Below, piece after piece: positions 8,863-17,759 of a stretch of DNA of 64,000 nt. The stretch spans positions 1,488,001-1,552,000 of the forward strand of contig NZ_CP081958.1 of the NCBI RefSeq assembly GCF_019823105.1, read 5' to 3'. The first letter of the stretch is position 1. The number at the start of each line of letters is the position of its first letter. Both the position numbers and the translations under genes were made by a program. Under the pieces are notes generated by a model. The model worked only from the letters and a program-made list of their open reading frames with translations, was not told where the DNA came from and searched no databases. The DNA is from Halobaculum magnesiiphilum. GTDB taxonomy: Archaea; Halobacteriota; Halobacteria; Halobacteriales; Haloferacaceae.

Positions 8863-9981
8863 TCAGTTCCGGTCGGGATACGGCGCCTCGACGCGCAGTA
8901 ACTTGACGCCGGGCGCCCGTCGGAAGGTCTTCGTCTCGACGGCGGACAGCCCCGCGTCGCCGAGCCAGCGGTTCACCGAGTCGGCGTCGAGCGTACCGCC
9001 GCCGAAGGTGATCAGGTACGTGAGGTCGATCAGCGCGACGCCGACGTCCGCGAGCGACGAGCTCCCGCCGCGCCCGAACTGGTCGAGGATCGCGAGCTTC
9101 CCGCCGGGCGCGAGGGCGGCCGCGGCCCGATCGAGCAGCGTCGCCGCCTCCGCCGGGGAGTGCCCGTGGAGGACGTTGAACAGGAGGACGAGATCGTAGC
9201 CCGCGTCCGCGTCGCCGGCGCCGTCGGGACCGGTGTCGGGATCGAAGTCCGAGTCGAGATCCGGTTCGACGAGTTGACGCCACAGGTCGTCGGTGAGGTA
9301 GTCGCCGCCGACGAACCGCACGTCGACACCCGCCTCGGCGGCGGCCTCGCGCGCCGGCTCCAGCGCGGGCGGGCGGTCGACCAGCGTCACCGACGCCCCG
9401 CGGCGCGCGAGTTCGACCGCGTAGGCGCCGTGGCCGCCCCCGAGGTCGAGGACGCGAGCGCCGGAGTAGTCGCCGAGGGCGTCGACGACCGGGTCGACCA
9501 GCAGCGACGCGGCCGCGCGGAACCCGGCCTGCGTCGTCGCCCACCCCGCCTCGTCGTCGCCGAGCCACTCGTAGAGCGACGCGCCGGGATCGCCCTCGCG
9601 GACGGCGCGTGCGGCGTGCTCGCGCCAGTACGGGAGGACCACGTCGACCCAGAAGCGCGCGAACGGCGCGAGGTTCGCGTCGCCGCCCTCGGTGAGCCAC
9701 CGCTCGGTCGTCCGCGTCCGCCAGTACTCGTCGCCCGAACGGTCGGCGTACCCCACCGCGACGAGCGCGTCGAGCAACCGGCGCAGCGCGTCCTCCTCAC
9801 ACGCGAGCCCGGCCGCGAGGCTCGACACCGACTGCGGCCCGTCGAGGGCGGCGAGCACCCCGAGCTCGTCGGCGAGGGCGACGGCGTGGAGCGAGGCCGC
9901 GCCGTGTACGTCGAGGATCGCCGACGGCGCGAGGTTCGCGCGAAAGGCGAGCCGTTCGAGGAATCCCGGAACGACCGGCAT
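8863..9981 (-). CDS. SAM-dependent O-methyltransferase-like protein
   Basis: A 372-residue two-domain methyltransferase. Residues 20-110 form a winged-helix dimerisation domain (LGVLAALDGPQSVSSLA, then LLDALVAVGYADR). Residues about 165-345 form a Rossmann SAM-binding domain with motif I VLDLGGGHGAYAVELA, an acidic strand end VTLVDRP and the motif LLFNVLHGHSP. Domain order is that of plant-type and antibiotic O-methyltransferases (PF00891 class). The substrate cannot be told. It is divergent from the M28 peptidase gene; the 200-base gap holds a perfect palindrome. Confidence 0.82.
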   Translation of the reverse strand: MPVVPGFLERLAFRANLAPSAILDVHGAASLHAVALADELGVLAALDGPQSVSSLAAGLACEEDALRRLLDALVAVGYADRSGDEYWRTRTTERWLTEGGDANLAPFARFWVDVVLPYWREHAARAVREGDPGASLYEWLGDDEAGWATTQAGFRAAASLLVDPVVDALGDYSGARVLDLGGGHGAYAVELARRGASVTLVDRPPALEPAREAAAEAGVDVRFVGGDYLTDDLWRQLVEPDLDSDFDPDTGPDGAGDADAGYDLVLLFNVLHGHSPAEAATLLDRAAAALAPGGKLAILDQFGRGGSSSLADVGVALIDLTYLITFGGGTLDADSVNRWLGDAGLSAVETKTFRRAPGVKLLRVEAPYPDRN

Positions 9982-10050
9982 CAGCCGTTCACCGGTGACA
10001 GCACGTTCATACCGGCGTATCGACGCCGACGGGGATAACCACCCGGGAAC

Positions 10051-10062
10051 GATTCATGAATC
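10051..10062. promoter_or_regulatory. 12-bp perfect palindrome between divergent genes
   Basis: GATTCATGAATC lies in the 200-base gap between the methyltransferase and the M28 peptidase. It stands out in an AT-richer patch (caaataacgcgatatg). It could be an operator for either gene; no regulator is encoded next to it. Confidence 0.4.
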
Positions 10063-10181
10063 AAATAACGCGATATGAAATGGCTGATCTCGCACGCGGT
10101 CGGGACTTCGTTCGATTCGACAGACGGGCACGGAGGACGCGCACCCGCGGGTTTTTGCCGCCGCTGGCCGATCTCGTCGGC

Positions 10182-11510
10182 ATGGATCTCGACGACACCC
10201 TCGCCGCGGCGGTCGGTCGCGCCTGGACCGACACCGCGCCGTGGGAGTTCATCACCGAGCTGACGGCGCTGGGCGGTCGAATGGGCGCGAGCGAGGGCGA
10301 GGCGCGCGCGGCGGAGGTCGTCGCCGACGCGTTCGAGGAGATCGGACTCGACCGCGTCCGGAGACAGCCGTTCGACGCCCCCGAGTGGCGCCGCGGCGAG
10401 ACGACGCTCCGGCTCACCGCGCCGGCCGAGCGCGCGTTCGACGCCATCGCGTTGCCGTACAGCCCCGCGGGCGAGGCGTCGGGCGAACTCGTCGACGTGG
10501 GGTACGGCACGCCCGAGGAGATCGCGGCGGTCGACGTGGAGGGGAAGATCACCGTCGCGTCGACGACGACGCCCGGCGACTCGCGGTTCATCCACCGGAT
10601 GGAGAAGTTCGGGACCGCCGCCGAGGCTGGCGCGGAGGCGTTCGTCTTCGTCAACCACGTGCCCGGGCAGCTGCCGCCGACGGGGTCGCTCACCTTCGGC
10701 GAGGAGGCCGCGATCCCGGCGGTCGGCGTGAGCAAGGAGACGGGCGCGTGGCTCACCGAGTACGCCAGCGAGGGCGGGGAGGCCGACCTGTCGGTCGAGG
10801 CCGAGACGGTTCCGAGCGAGTCACAGAACGTCCTCGCGCGCACCGGCCCGGCGACCGACGAGGCGGTGCTCGTGCTCGCCCACTACGACGGTCACGACAT
10901 CGCGGAGGGCGCGCTGGACAACGGCTGCGGCGTCGCGACGCTGCTCGCGGCCGCGCGGGTGCTCGCGGCCGCCGACCTCGACATCGGGGTCCGGTTCGCC
11001 GCCGTCGGCTGCGAGGAGACGGGGCTGCTCGGTTCCGAGCACCTCGCGGCGACGACGGACCTGGACGGGGTGAAGGCCGTCGTGAACCTCGACGGGGCCG
11101 GTCGGTTCCGTGACCTCGTCGCGATGACCCACACCTCCGAGTCGACCGCCCGGGTCGCGCGGCGCGTGGGCGAGCGGACGCGCCAGCCGATCGAGGTGCG
11201 CGAGGAGCCGCATCCCTTCTCCGACCAGTGGCCGTTCGTCCGGCGCGGGACGGCGGCGCTCCAACTCCACTCGGACTCGGGCGAGCGCGGGCGGGGGTGG
11301 GGCCACACCCACGCCGACACGCGCGACAAGGTCGACGACCGCTGCGTCCGCGAGCACGGCGTCCTCGCGGCGCTCATGGTCCGCGAGCTGGCGGACGAGG
11401 GGACCGAGGTTCCGGTGCTCGACCCCTACGAGCTGGAGGCGGCGTTCCGCGAGGCCGACTTCGAGCCGGGAATGAAGGCCGCGGGACTGTGGCCCGAGGA
11501 GTGGGAGTAA
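10182..11510 (+). CDS. M28 family zinc peptidase
   Basis: A 442-residue aminopeptidase-like protein. A PA-type insert (about 110-230) is followed by the M28 metal site: HYDGHD (His, Asp), LDNGCGVATLL (bridging Asp), CEETGLLGSE (catalytic and metal Glu), VVNLDGAG and a final His in the WGHTHADTRD block. There is no signal peptide, so it is probably cytosolic. The frame is open to 10056, but gtttttgcc at 10151-10159 is a TATA candidate 28 nt before ATG 10182 and the preceding residues are Arg-rich, so the shorter start is chosen. Confidence 0.85.
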   Translation: MDLDDTLAAAVGRAWTDTAPWEFITELTALGGRMGASEGEARAAEVVADAFEEIGLDRVRRQPFDAPEWRRGETTLRLTAPAERAFDAIALPYSPAGEASGELVDVGYGTPEEIAAVDVEGKITVASTTTPGDSRFIHRMEKFGTAAEAGAEAFVFVNHVPGQLPPTGSLTFGEEAAIPAVGVSKETGAWLTEYASEGGEADLSVEAETVPSESQNVLARTGPATDEAVLVLAHYDGHDIAEGALDNGCGVATLLAAARVLAAADLDIGVRFAAVGCEETGLLGSEHLAATTDLDGVKAVVNLDGAGRFRDLVAMTHTSESTARVARRVGERTRQPIEVREEPHPFSDQWPFVRRGTAALQLHSDSGERGRGWGHTHADTRDKVDDRCVREHGVLAALMVRELADEGTEVPVLDPYELEAAFREADFEPGMKAAGLWPEEWE

Positions 11511-11517
11511 GGAGAGG

Positions 11518-12402
11518 TCACTCCGGTATCGAGTCGAGCACGTCGCCGAACACCCGGCCCCGGGCGAGCGCGTCGACGCGGCGACCGGAGAACACGTCCC
11601 GGAGCGACTCGACCGCCGCCGGATCGGGCTCGAACGCGACGCCCGGGTAGGAGACGTCCGCGAGCACGAGGGGTTCGGGCGAGGCGGGCGCGACGCCGCG
11701 GGCGCCCGACAGCGGCTCCTCGCCGAGAACCTCCTTGACCCGTTCGAGGCCGGTGTCGCCGACTGCGACGCCGCGGACGACCGTCGCGACCCGCCGGACG
11801 AACTCGCGGGGGAAGCCGCCGGCGGCGACGGTGAGCGTCAGGAACTCGTCGCCTGCCGCGTCGCGGTGAGCGCCGGGTGCGGGGTCGTCGCCGGCGACCG
11901 CGCCCGCGTCGCGGTCGGCGGCGACCGAGACCGAGAGGTCGCGTCGGGTCTTCGGCCCGCGCGGCTCGCTGGTGAGGTTGTGCACGTCGTGCTCGCCCGA
12001 GAGCCGGTCGGCCGCCGCCCGGGCGCGATCGAGGTCGGCGCCGGACGCGTGGAGGTGGTAGCGGTACGTCCGCCGGGCGGCGTCGTGGGTCGCGTGGAAA
12101 TCGGCTGGCACGTCGACGGCGGCCCACACGCGGACGCCGGCCGGGAGTTCGCTGGAGAACGCCCGCGGCGTGAGCCACCCGGGCGCATCGAGGGCGACCG
12201 TCTGGCGGACCGCCGAGACGCCGCGGTCGGTGCGGCCGGCGGCGGCGTAGCCGGGTGGGGTGTCCGCGTCGTGCGCGAGCACGTCGAGCGCCCGGAGCGC
12301 GTCGAGCAGCGCGTCCTCGACGGTCGGTACGTCCGGCTGGCGCTGGAAGCCGAAGAACGGGCGGCCGTCGTAGGCGACGCGGTACGCCCGGCGGATCGCC
12401 AT
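11518..12402 (-). CDS. truA: tRNA pseudouridine synthase A
   Basis: A 294-residue TruA family enzyme making pseudouridine at positions 38-40 of the tRNA anticodon arm. The catalytic Asp is in AAGRTDRGVSA. The N-terminal strand RRAYRVAYDGRPFFGFQRQP and the later GGFPREFVRRVATVVRGVAVG are family hallmarks. An acidic insertion (about 165-190) is typical of halophiles. Its ATG overlaps the hisS stop by one base (TAATG), giving a hisS-truA transcription unit for tRNA function. Converges with the M28 gene with only seven bases between. Confidence 0.93.
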   Translation of the reverse strand: MAIRRAYRVAYDGRPFFGFQRQPDVPTVEDALLDALRALDVLAHDADTPPGYAAAGRTDRGVSAVRQTVALDAPGWLTPRAFSSELPAGVRVWAAVDVPADFHATHDAARRTYRYHLHASGADLDRARAAADRLSGEHDVHNLTSEPRGPKTRRDLSVSVAADRDAGAVAGDDPAPGAHRDAAGDEFLTLTVAAGGFPREFVRRVATVVRGVAVGDTGLERVKEVLGEEPLSGARGVAPASPEPLVLADVSYPGVAFEPDPAAVESLRDVFSGRRVDALARGRVFGDVLDSIPE

Positions 12403-13718
12403 TACGCGAAGTCGTCGTACGTCGGACGGTCGCGCTCGCCCGGGAACTCGTCGACGGGCGCGGTCGTCTGGTCGCCGGAGGCCATGTCCTTCAGCGTCAC
12501 CTCGTCGTTCGCGAGGTCCTGCTCGCCGACGATGACGACCGTCTCGGCGTTGATCGAGTCCGCGTACTCGAGCTGCGCGCCGAAGCTGCGGTCGGAGACG
12601 TCCGACTCGACGACGTGGCCCCGCGCCCGGAGGTCGCGGGCGATCCGGGCGGCCGTCGGCCGGGTGTCGCCCACCTGCAGGACGTAGTAGTCCGTCTCGA
12701 TCGCCGCGTCGGGGGCGACGCCCGCACGTTCGAGCAGGAGGCCGAGGGGCGCGTGCCCCGGAGCGACGCCGACGGCGGGGGTGGGCTGACCGCCGAACTC
12801 CTCGATGAGGTCGTCGTAGCGGCCGCCGCCGAAGACGGAGCGGCCGATCTCGCCGGTCGCGTCGAAGCACTCGAAGACGGCGCCGGTGTAGTAGTCCAGC
12901 CCGCGGGCTGTGCGAAGCGAGAGGTCGCAGTGCTCGCCGACGCCGAAGTCGTCGGCGGCCGCGAGGACCGCCCGGAGGTTGTCGACCGCGTCCGCGAGTC
13001 CCTCGCTGTCGGGCGCGAAGTCGGTGAGTTCGTCCAGGTCCGCGGGGTCGTCGACGCCGAGCAGGTCGTCGAACTCGCGGGCCTGGTCGAACCCGAGCCC
13101 GGCGTCGTGGAGCAGATCGAGGTACTCGGCCTCGTCGACCTTCTCCGATTTGTCGACCGCGCGGATCGCCGTGCGCACGTCCACGTCGGCGTCGAACGAG
13201 CGCAGCAGCGACCCGAGGATGTCGCGGTGGCTGACGCGGAACTCGAAGTCGTCGGCCGACAGCCCCAGGTCGGTCAGGGCGTCGGCGGCGGTCGCGAGCA
13301 CTTCGGCGTCGGCGGTCGGTTCAGCCGAGCCGAAGATGTCGATGTTCGTCTGATAGAACTCGCGGAAGCGACCCTGCTGGACGGCCTCGTAGCGCCAGAA
13401 GGGGCGCGTCGAGAACCACTTCACCGGCTTGGACAGCTCCTGGGCCTTCGCGGCGTACATCCGCGCGACCGTCGGCGTCAGCTCCGGCGAGAGCGTGACG
13501 TGGCGACCGCCGTGGTCCTCGAAGGCGTACAGCTCGTCGACGATGTCGTCGCCGGACTTGTCGGTCCACATCTCCGCCGGCTCCAGCCGGGGCGTGTCGA
13601 TCTCGCGGAAGCCGTAGCGCCGGGCGACCGACTCCAGCGTGTCGGTCACCTCCCGGCGGACGGCCATCTCGGGGGGGTAGAAGTCGCGGAACCCCTTCAG
13701 GCGGTCGTAGGTGGGCAT
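12402..13718 (-). CDS. hisS: Histidyl-tRNA synthetase
   Basis: A 438-residue class II synthetase. The N-terminus MPTYDRLKGFRDFYPPEM is characteristic. Motif 2 is WRYEAVQQGRFREFYQTNIDIFG, here cited by its key FREFYQ, and the HisRS-specific RTARGLDYYTG and GGRYDDLIEEFGG follow. The C-terminal 95 residues are the anticodon-binding alpha/beta domain. Length is standard. It is the upstream gene of the coupled hisS-truA pair. Confidence 0.96.
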   Translation of the reverse strand: MPTYDRLKGFRDFYPPEMAVRREVTDTLESVARRYGFREIDTPRLEPAEMWTDKSGDDIVDELYAFEDHGGRHVTLSPELTPTVARMYAAKAQELSKPVKWFSTRPFWRYEAVQQGRFREFYQTNIDIFGSAEPTADAEVLATAADALTDLGLSADDFEFRVSHRDILGSLLRSFDADVDVRTAIRAVDKSEKVDEAEYLDLLHDAGLGFDQAREFDDLLGVDDPADLDELTDFAPDSEGLADAVDNLRAVLAAADDFGVGEHCDLSLRTARGLDYYTGAVFECFDATGEIGRSVFGGGRYDDLIEEFGGQPTPAVGVAPGHAPLGLLLERAGVAPDAAIETDYYVLQVGDTRPTAARIARDLRARGHVVESDVSDRSFGAQLEYADSINAETVVIVGEQDLANDEVTLKDMASGDQTTAPVDEFPGERDRPTYDDFA

Positions 13719-13815
13719 TACCGGCTAGGTCTCGCGTCCGGGAGTTTAACCCCGTGGTTCGTCGCCGCCGGCGGAGGCGTCCGTGCTCTCTCCAGACGCG
13801 GTTTCGTCCGGTACC

Positions 13816-14709
13816 TCACACCGCGAGGAACCCGACGCCGACGACCGCGAGCGCGGCGGCGACGAGGCGGGCGCCGAGCCGACGCTCCTTGAGGATCAGG
13901 CCGCCGAGGACGACCGCCACGACCGCCTGCGTGTTGACGACCGGCGAGGCGATGCTCGCGGGGAGCGCGGCGAACGCGACGCTGGTGAGGTGCTCGGCCG
14001 TCGCGACGACCAGCCCGAGCGCGAGGAACGTCGGAACCGGCGTCTCCCACGATCGCTCGCCCTCCCAATCACGAACGGCGAGCGGGAGGAGGACGAGCAG
14101 CACGCCGCCGAGGACGACGATCACGAGCGCCTCCGGCGGGAGGCCGACGCGGTCGAGCACCGCGCGCTTCGCCACGTCGCCGACGGCGTACGCGACCGCC
14201 GACAGCAGCGCGAGCTGTGCGGGGCGGGCCGTGACGGCCCGGCGGAGGGGTTCGACCGGGTCGCCGCCGCGGTAGTTCGCGACGTACACCGCGGCGGTGA
14301 CGACGGCGATGCCGACGAACGCCAGCGCCGGGAGGTCGGCGCCAAGCAGGAGCAGCTCCAGCGGGAGGACGAAGACGGGGACGACCTTGTTGATCGGCGT
14401 GACGTACGACACCTCGCCGAGCGCGAGCGCGTTCACGAACAGGACGAAGCCGACGCCGACGCCGAGGACGGCCCCGACGAGCGCGAGCACGGCGGACGCC
14501 CCGAGCGTCGCGGGATCGGGGAGGGCGTCGGCCGACAGCCGGGTGACGGCGACGGGGGCGTACCACGCCAGCGCGCAGACGTTGACGAGGACCGTGAGCA
14601 CCGTGGCGGGGACGCCGGAGACGTAGCGCTTCAGCGCGAAGAGGTAGACGCCCCACAGCACCGCCGCGGCGACGGCGACGGCGATGCCGGGGGAGACGAG
14701 TGCGGACAC
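13816..14709 (-). CDS. EamA/DMT superfamily transporter
   Basis: A 297-residue integral membrane protein with about ten hydrophobic helices in two similar halves, the EamA arrangement (for example VAAAVLWGVYLFALK near the start and LTSVAFAALPASIASPV in the second half). Such proteins export or import small metabolites; the substrate is unknown. The GTG at 14709 (VSALVSPGIAVAV) is preferred because the extra 21 residues of the longer frame are Arg/Pro-rich and non-hydrophobic. Confidence 0.78.
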   Translation of the reverse strand: MSALVSPGIAVAVAAAVLWGVYLFALKRYVSGVPATVLTVLVNVCALAWYAPVAVTRLSADALPDPATLGASAVLALVGAVLGVGVGFVLFVNALALGEVSYVTPINKVVPVFVLPLELLLLGADLPALAFVGIAVVTAAVYVANYRGGDPVEPLRRAVTARPAQLALLSAVAYAVGDVAKRAVLDRVGLPPEALVIVVLGGVLLVLLPLAVRDWEGERSWETPVPTFLALGLVVATAEHLTSVAFAALPASIASPVVNTQAVVAVVLGGLILKERRLGARLVAAALAVVGVGFLAV

Positions 14710-14833
14710 GCTTCGGGGTCGACGGTCGGGGGTGAAAACGGCGTGGATGACGGCGAACGCGGCGGGCGCCACCGACGGGGAGTCACCGCGCCCGGTTCGG
14801 GTCGCCCGCGACTCGATGCGATCCGCCCGCGAC

Positions 14834-15424
14834 TCAGCGCGTCCCGCGCACGTACGTCTGTTCGTGTTCGGGGAACACCTCGCGGACGGCGTCGTCGCCG
14901 GCCTCCTCGCGGAGGAGGGCGCGGAGTTCGCCCTCGTAGTCGGCCTTCGGCACCTCCTCGGAGGGGCCCGACTCCACGTCGAGCGTCTCGTCGACGAGGC
15001 GGTCGACGGCGCCGCGGCCGAACCCCGAGAGGGGGGAGATGTAGTCGACGCCGTGGCGGTCCTCCAGCGACTGGGCGAACGCCCGGGAGATGGATGGGAC
15101 GCGGTCGTCGCGGCGGGTGCCGTCGGCGACGGCGTCCACGTCGCGTTCGGCGACCGACTCCAGGGCGTGCTCGTGAACGCGCTGGATCCCGTTGCGGGGG
15201 AAGCCGTCGGCGCGCATCGCCTCGACGGCCTCGCGGGCGACCTCGGGGTCGAGGTCGTGGGTCTCGAACGGGAAGCCGAGCGCCTCGGCGGCCCGGCGCG
15301 CGTGCTCGTGGTCGTCGGTCACGCCGAAGTGGGCGGTGACGAGCGTCACGTCGTAGAAGCGGTCGAGGACGAGCGCGGCGAGCGATGAGTCCTTCCCGCC
15401 GCTGTAGCAGAGCGCGAGGTCCAC
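14834..15424 (-). CDS. PP-loop ATPase of the N-type ATP pyrophosphatase family
   Basis: A 196-residue protein starting GTG (MDLALCYSGGKDSSLAALVL). SGGKDS is the PP-loop that binds ATP and releases pyrophosphate when adenylating a substrate. The fold is that of ThiI, TtcA and diphthine-ammonia ligase relatives, but the usual extra RNA- or cysteine-containing domains are missing. A tRNA or diphthamide role is possible but not shown. The start lies seven bases from the stop of the PDCD5-like gene, so they probably share a transcript. Confidence 0.72.
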   Translation of the reverse strand: MDLALCYSGGKDSSLAALVLDRFYDVTLVTAHFGVTDDHEHARRAAEALGFPFETHDLDPEVAREAVEAMRADGFPRNGIQRVHEHALESVAERDVDAVADGTRRDDRVPSISRAFAQSLEDRHGVDYISPLSGFGRGAVDRLVDETLDVESGPSEEVPKADYEGELRALLREEAGDDAVREVFPEHEQTYVRGTR

Positions 15425-15431
15425 GCGTGCG

Positions 15432-15788
15432 TCAGCGGCGGCGGATGTCGAAGCTCTTCTGGTCCGGCTGCAGCTCGCGCAGCAGCTCCTTCATCTGGTC
15501 CTCGTCGATGCGGCCGTTCACCCGGCCGCTCTTCGCCAGCGCCGTGACCTGCTGTTTCACCTGCGCGGCGAAGTCGGGCTTGCTCATCTCGACGGCGTTG
15601 AGCCGCTGGCGCGCGCCGTCGGTGAGGTACTGCTTGAGCAGCGCCTCCTGCTGACGCTCGGCCTGCTCCTGGGCCGCCTGCTGTGCCTCCGCGTCGCCCT
15701 GTCCCTGGCCCTGCGCCTGCTCCTGGAGCTCCTGCATCTTCTGCTCGCGCAGCTCCTCCAATCGCTCGTCGTCGGGGGTCTCGCTCAT
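15432..15788 (-). CDS. PDCD5-family DNA-binding protein
   Basis: A 118-residue helical protein of the PDCD5/TFAR19 family (archaeal DNA-binding protein, PF01984). A Gln/Glu-rich N-terminal helix (about 8-50) precedes the conserved three-helix bundle ([19 protein letters not shown], then [21 protein letters not shown]) and the basic end FDIRRR. Archaeal members are conserved next to ribosomal protein S19e, exactly as here. The cellular role is unsettled. Confidence 0.9.
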   Translation of the reverse strand: MSETPDDERLEELREQKMQELQEQAQGQGQGDAEAQQAAQEQAERQQEALLKQYLTDGARQRLNAVEMSKPDFAAQVKQQVTALAKSGRVNGRIDEDQMKELLRELQPDQKSFDIRRR

Positions 15789-15864
15789 GTCGGATCGAAG
15801 TTGCCGGCGAGCGGTCAAAACGATTGTGGGTGCGCGAGCGACGCCGGCGCCCGGCCGGCGGGAG

Positions 15865-15932
15865 CGACGGCGACGATGGCGACGACGGCGACGACGGCGA
15901 TAGCGACGGCGACGACGGCGATAGCGACGGCG
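15865..15932. repeat. GACGGC-rich microsatellite
   Basis: In the 234-base gap between the PDCD5-like and S19e genes, a 21-nt unit starting gacgacggcgatagc occurs twice in perfect tandem (15890-15910, 15911-15931), preceded by looser 9-nt units. It reads as Asp/Gly/Ser repeats in one frame but no real gene contains it. Slippage-prone DNA is the simplest explanation. Confidence 0.75.
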
Positions 15933-16022
15933 CCGCCGCCGGTACTACCCGAACGAACCGACACCGACGGCACCGCCGCTGGCGACGCGAAAATCGAAGA
16001 ACTCGTCGGCGCGAACGGCTGC

Positions 16023-16478
16023 TTACGCGTATCGCTCGAGCTCGGGACGGTCGAGCCCCTCGAGCACGTCGCCGGCGACCTCGTCCAGGAACGAGCGACC
16101 CTCGTCGGTGACGCGGCGGCCCTCGCCCTGGGCCGTCTCGACGAAGCCCTCCTCCTCGAGCTGCTGGAGCGCGACGCGAATGATCTTGCGCGAGCCGCCC
16201 TCGTGCTCGGGCGGGCTGACGACGTAGCGGTTCGAGCCGTTCTTGGAGCCGCCGTACTCGGTGGCGAGGCGCTCGACGCCGACGGGGCCGCGGTCGGCGA
16301 CCTTGCGCAGCAGCGAGGCCGCACGGCGGAACCAGAAGTCCTCCTGCTGGGGCGGGAGCTCCCGGTCCTGCCCGGACTTGGCGAACTGCACCCACTCCGG
16401 CTGTTCGATGCGATCCTCCAGTCGAGCGGCGACCTCGTCGTTGAGGTCCGCCGCCGGGACGTCGTAGAGGGTAACCAT
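16023..16478 (-). CDS. rps19e: 30S ribosomal protein S19e
   Basis: A 151-residue archaeal/eukaryotic-type ribosomal protein needed for 30S subunit maturation. The start MVTLYDVPAADLNDEVA, the middle WFRRAASLLRKVADRGPVG and the winged-helix end IIRVALQQLEEEGFV match the family closely. It is the likely first gene of a unit continuing to the PDCD5-like and PP-loop genes on the same strand, although the 234-base repeat-rich gap may separate them. Confidence 0.95.
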   Translation of the reverse strand: MVTLYDVPAADLNDEVAARLEDRIEQPEWVQFAKSGQDRELPPQQEDFWFRRAASLLRKVADRGPVGVERLATEYGGSKNGSNRYVVSPPEHEGGSRKIIRVALQQLEEEGFVETAQGEGRRVTDEGRSFLDEVAGDVLEGLDRPELERYA

Positions 16479-16585
16479 ACGGACGATTTCACCGTCGTTC
16501 CGTTTAAAGCCGTCGTATCACCCCTCGCGTGTGAGGCGTCCCCGCGGTCGGTTCGTCGGCTCCGTCCCCGGAGCCGCGTCCGTGG

Positions 16586-17614
16586 TCAGCCGACGCTGTC
16601 GGCGCCGATCACGCTCACGACGACCCCGCCGATGATCACCGGCACCCAGTAGACGGCGCCGCGATAGATGACGACGGCGCCCAGCGCCGCCGTCGCGGAA
16701 ACCGACACGGAGGGGAGCGCCGCGAGCACGGCCACGAGCACCGCCTCGATGCCGCCCGCGCCGCCAGGTAACGGCGTGATCCCCGCGATCGCACCCATCG
16801 GGACGACGAACAGCATCGCCGAGAACGGGACCGGCTGGTCGATCGCCAGGAACGCGAGATAGAGGGCGACCATCTGGAGGATCCAGCCGAGCGTCGAGGC
16901 CGCAAGCGAGACCGCGATCCCGGTTCGGTCGGTGGCGACGCGCTCGATGGCGCCGAAGAAGTGACCGATCCGCGACTCGACCGACTCCTCGGTCGGCGCG
17001 GAGAACACCGGGAGGATCCCGGCGATCCGGCGGATCAACGGGACGAACGCCCCGACGATCCGCGTTTCGAGCGCGTACCGGTTCTGCCACCCGAGGTAAA
17101 CGAGCCCCGGAACGAGGAGCGCGAGCGCGACGACGACGCCGGTCGCGAGCTGGAGCCGGGTGCCGAACGTCGTCTCGGTGGCGAAGTACGCCGCGCCGAC
17201 GAGCGCGAGCGTGATCGAGGGGACGAAGTTGAGCGTGTCCACGCTGGCGATGGCTGCGAGGCCGCGCTCGTACTCCGTGTCGGCGACCGTCGCGATGAGC
17301 AGGGCGGTGACGGGTTCGCCCCCGGCCTGGCCGAACGGCGTGACGTTGTTCGAGAACATCGCCCCGTTGAACACGAGAAACGACCGAAGGACCGACAGCC
17401 GGATGCCGAGCACACCGAGCACGGTTCTGAGCGCGACCGCCCAGGCGACGAGCCACCCGACCGTGACGAGCACGACGAGCGCGACGACGTCGATCGACGC
17501 GCCCTGAAGCACGTCCACGAGGTCGCCGACGCCGACGAGATACAGCAACACGCCGAGGACCGCGAACGCGCCGAGAAACCCGACGACGGTGGCGCGTAGC
17601 TGGTCCGAATCCAT
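16586..17614 (-). CDS. Lysylphosphatidylglycerol synthase-type membrane protein (UPF0104)
   Basis: A 342-residue polytopic membrane protein with about eight helices. It has the conserved FNGAMFSNNVTPFGQAGGEP and PLPGGAGGIEAVLVA blocks of the AglD/MprF-type flippase domain family. The soluble synthase domain of MprF is absent, so lipid transport or glycosyl-carrier flipping is more likely than aminoacylation. The substrate is unknown. ATG 17614 begins the first hydrophobic segment after an eight-residue polar lead. Confidence 0.82.
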   Translation of the reverse strand: MDSDQLRATVVGFLGAFAVLGVLLYLVGVGDLVDVLQGASIDVVALVVLVTVGWLVAWAVALRTVLGVLGIRLSVLRSFLVFNGAMFSNNVTPFGQAGGEPVTALLIATVADTEYERGLAAIASVDTLNFVPSITLALVGAAYFATETTFGTRLQLATGVVVALALLVPGLVYLGWQNRYALETRIVGAFVPLIRRIAGILPVFSAPTEESVESRIGHFFGAIERVATDRTGIAVSLAASTLGWILQMVALYLAFLAIDQPVPFSAMLFVVPMGAIAGITPLPGGAGGIEAVLVAVLAALPSVSVSATAALGAVVIYRGAVYWVPVIIGGVVVSVIGADSVG

Positions 17615-17759
17615 GCCCGGACGGTCGCCGGGCGCCCGCTTCAAGCCTCCGAAACCGCGGGCACGGACGGACGCCGGTCGTCGAGTCAGCGGCCGACCCG
17701 GCCCGACGCGTCGCCGCGAAGGGAAACACCGTAGGTGTCGGGGGCGAAACCGGACGGCG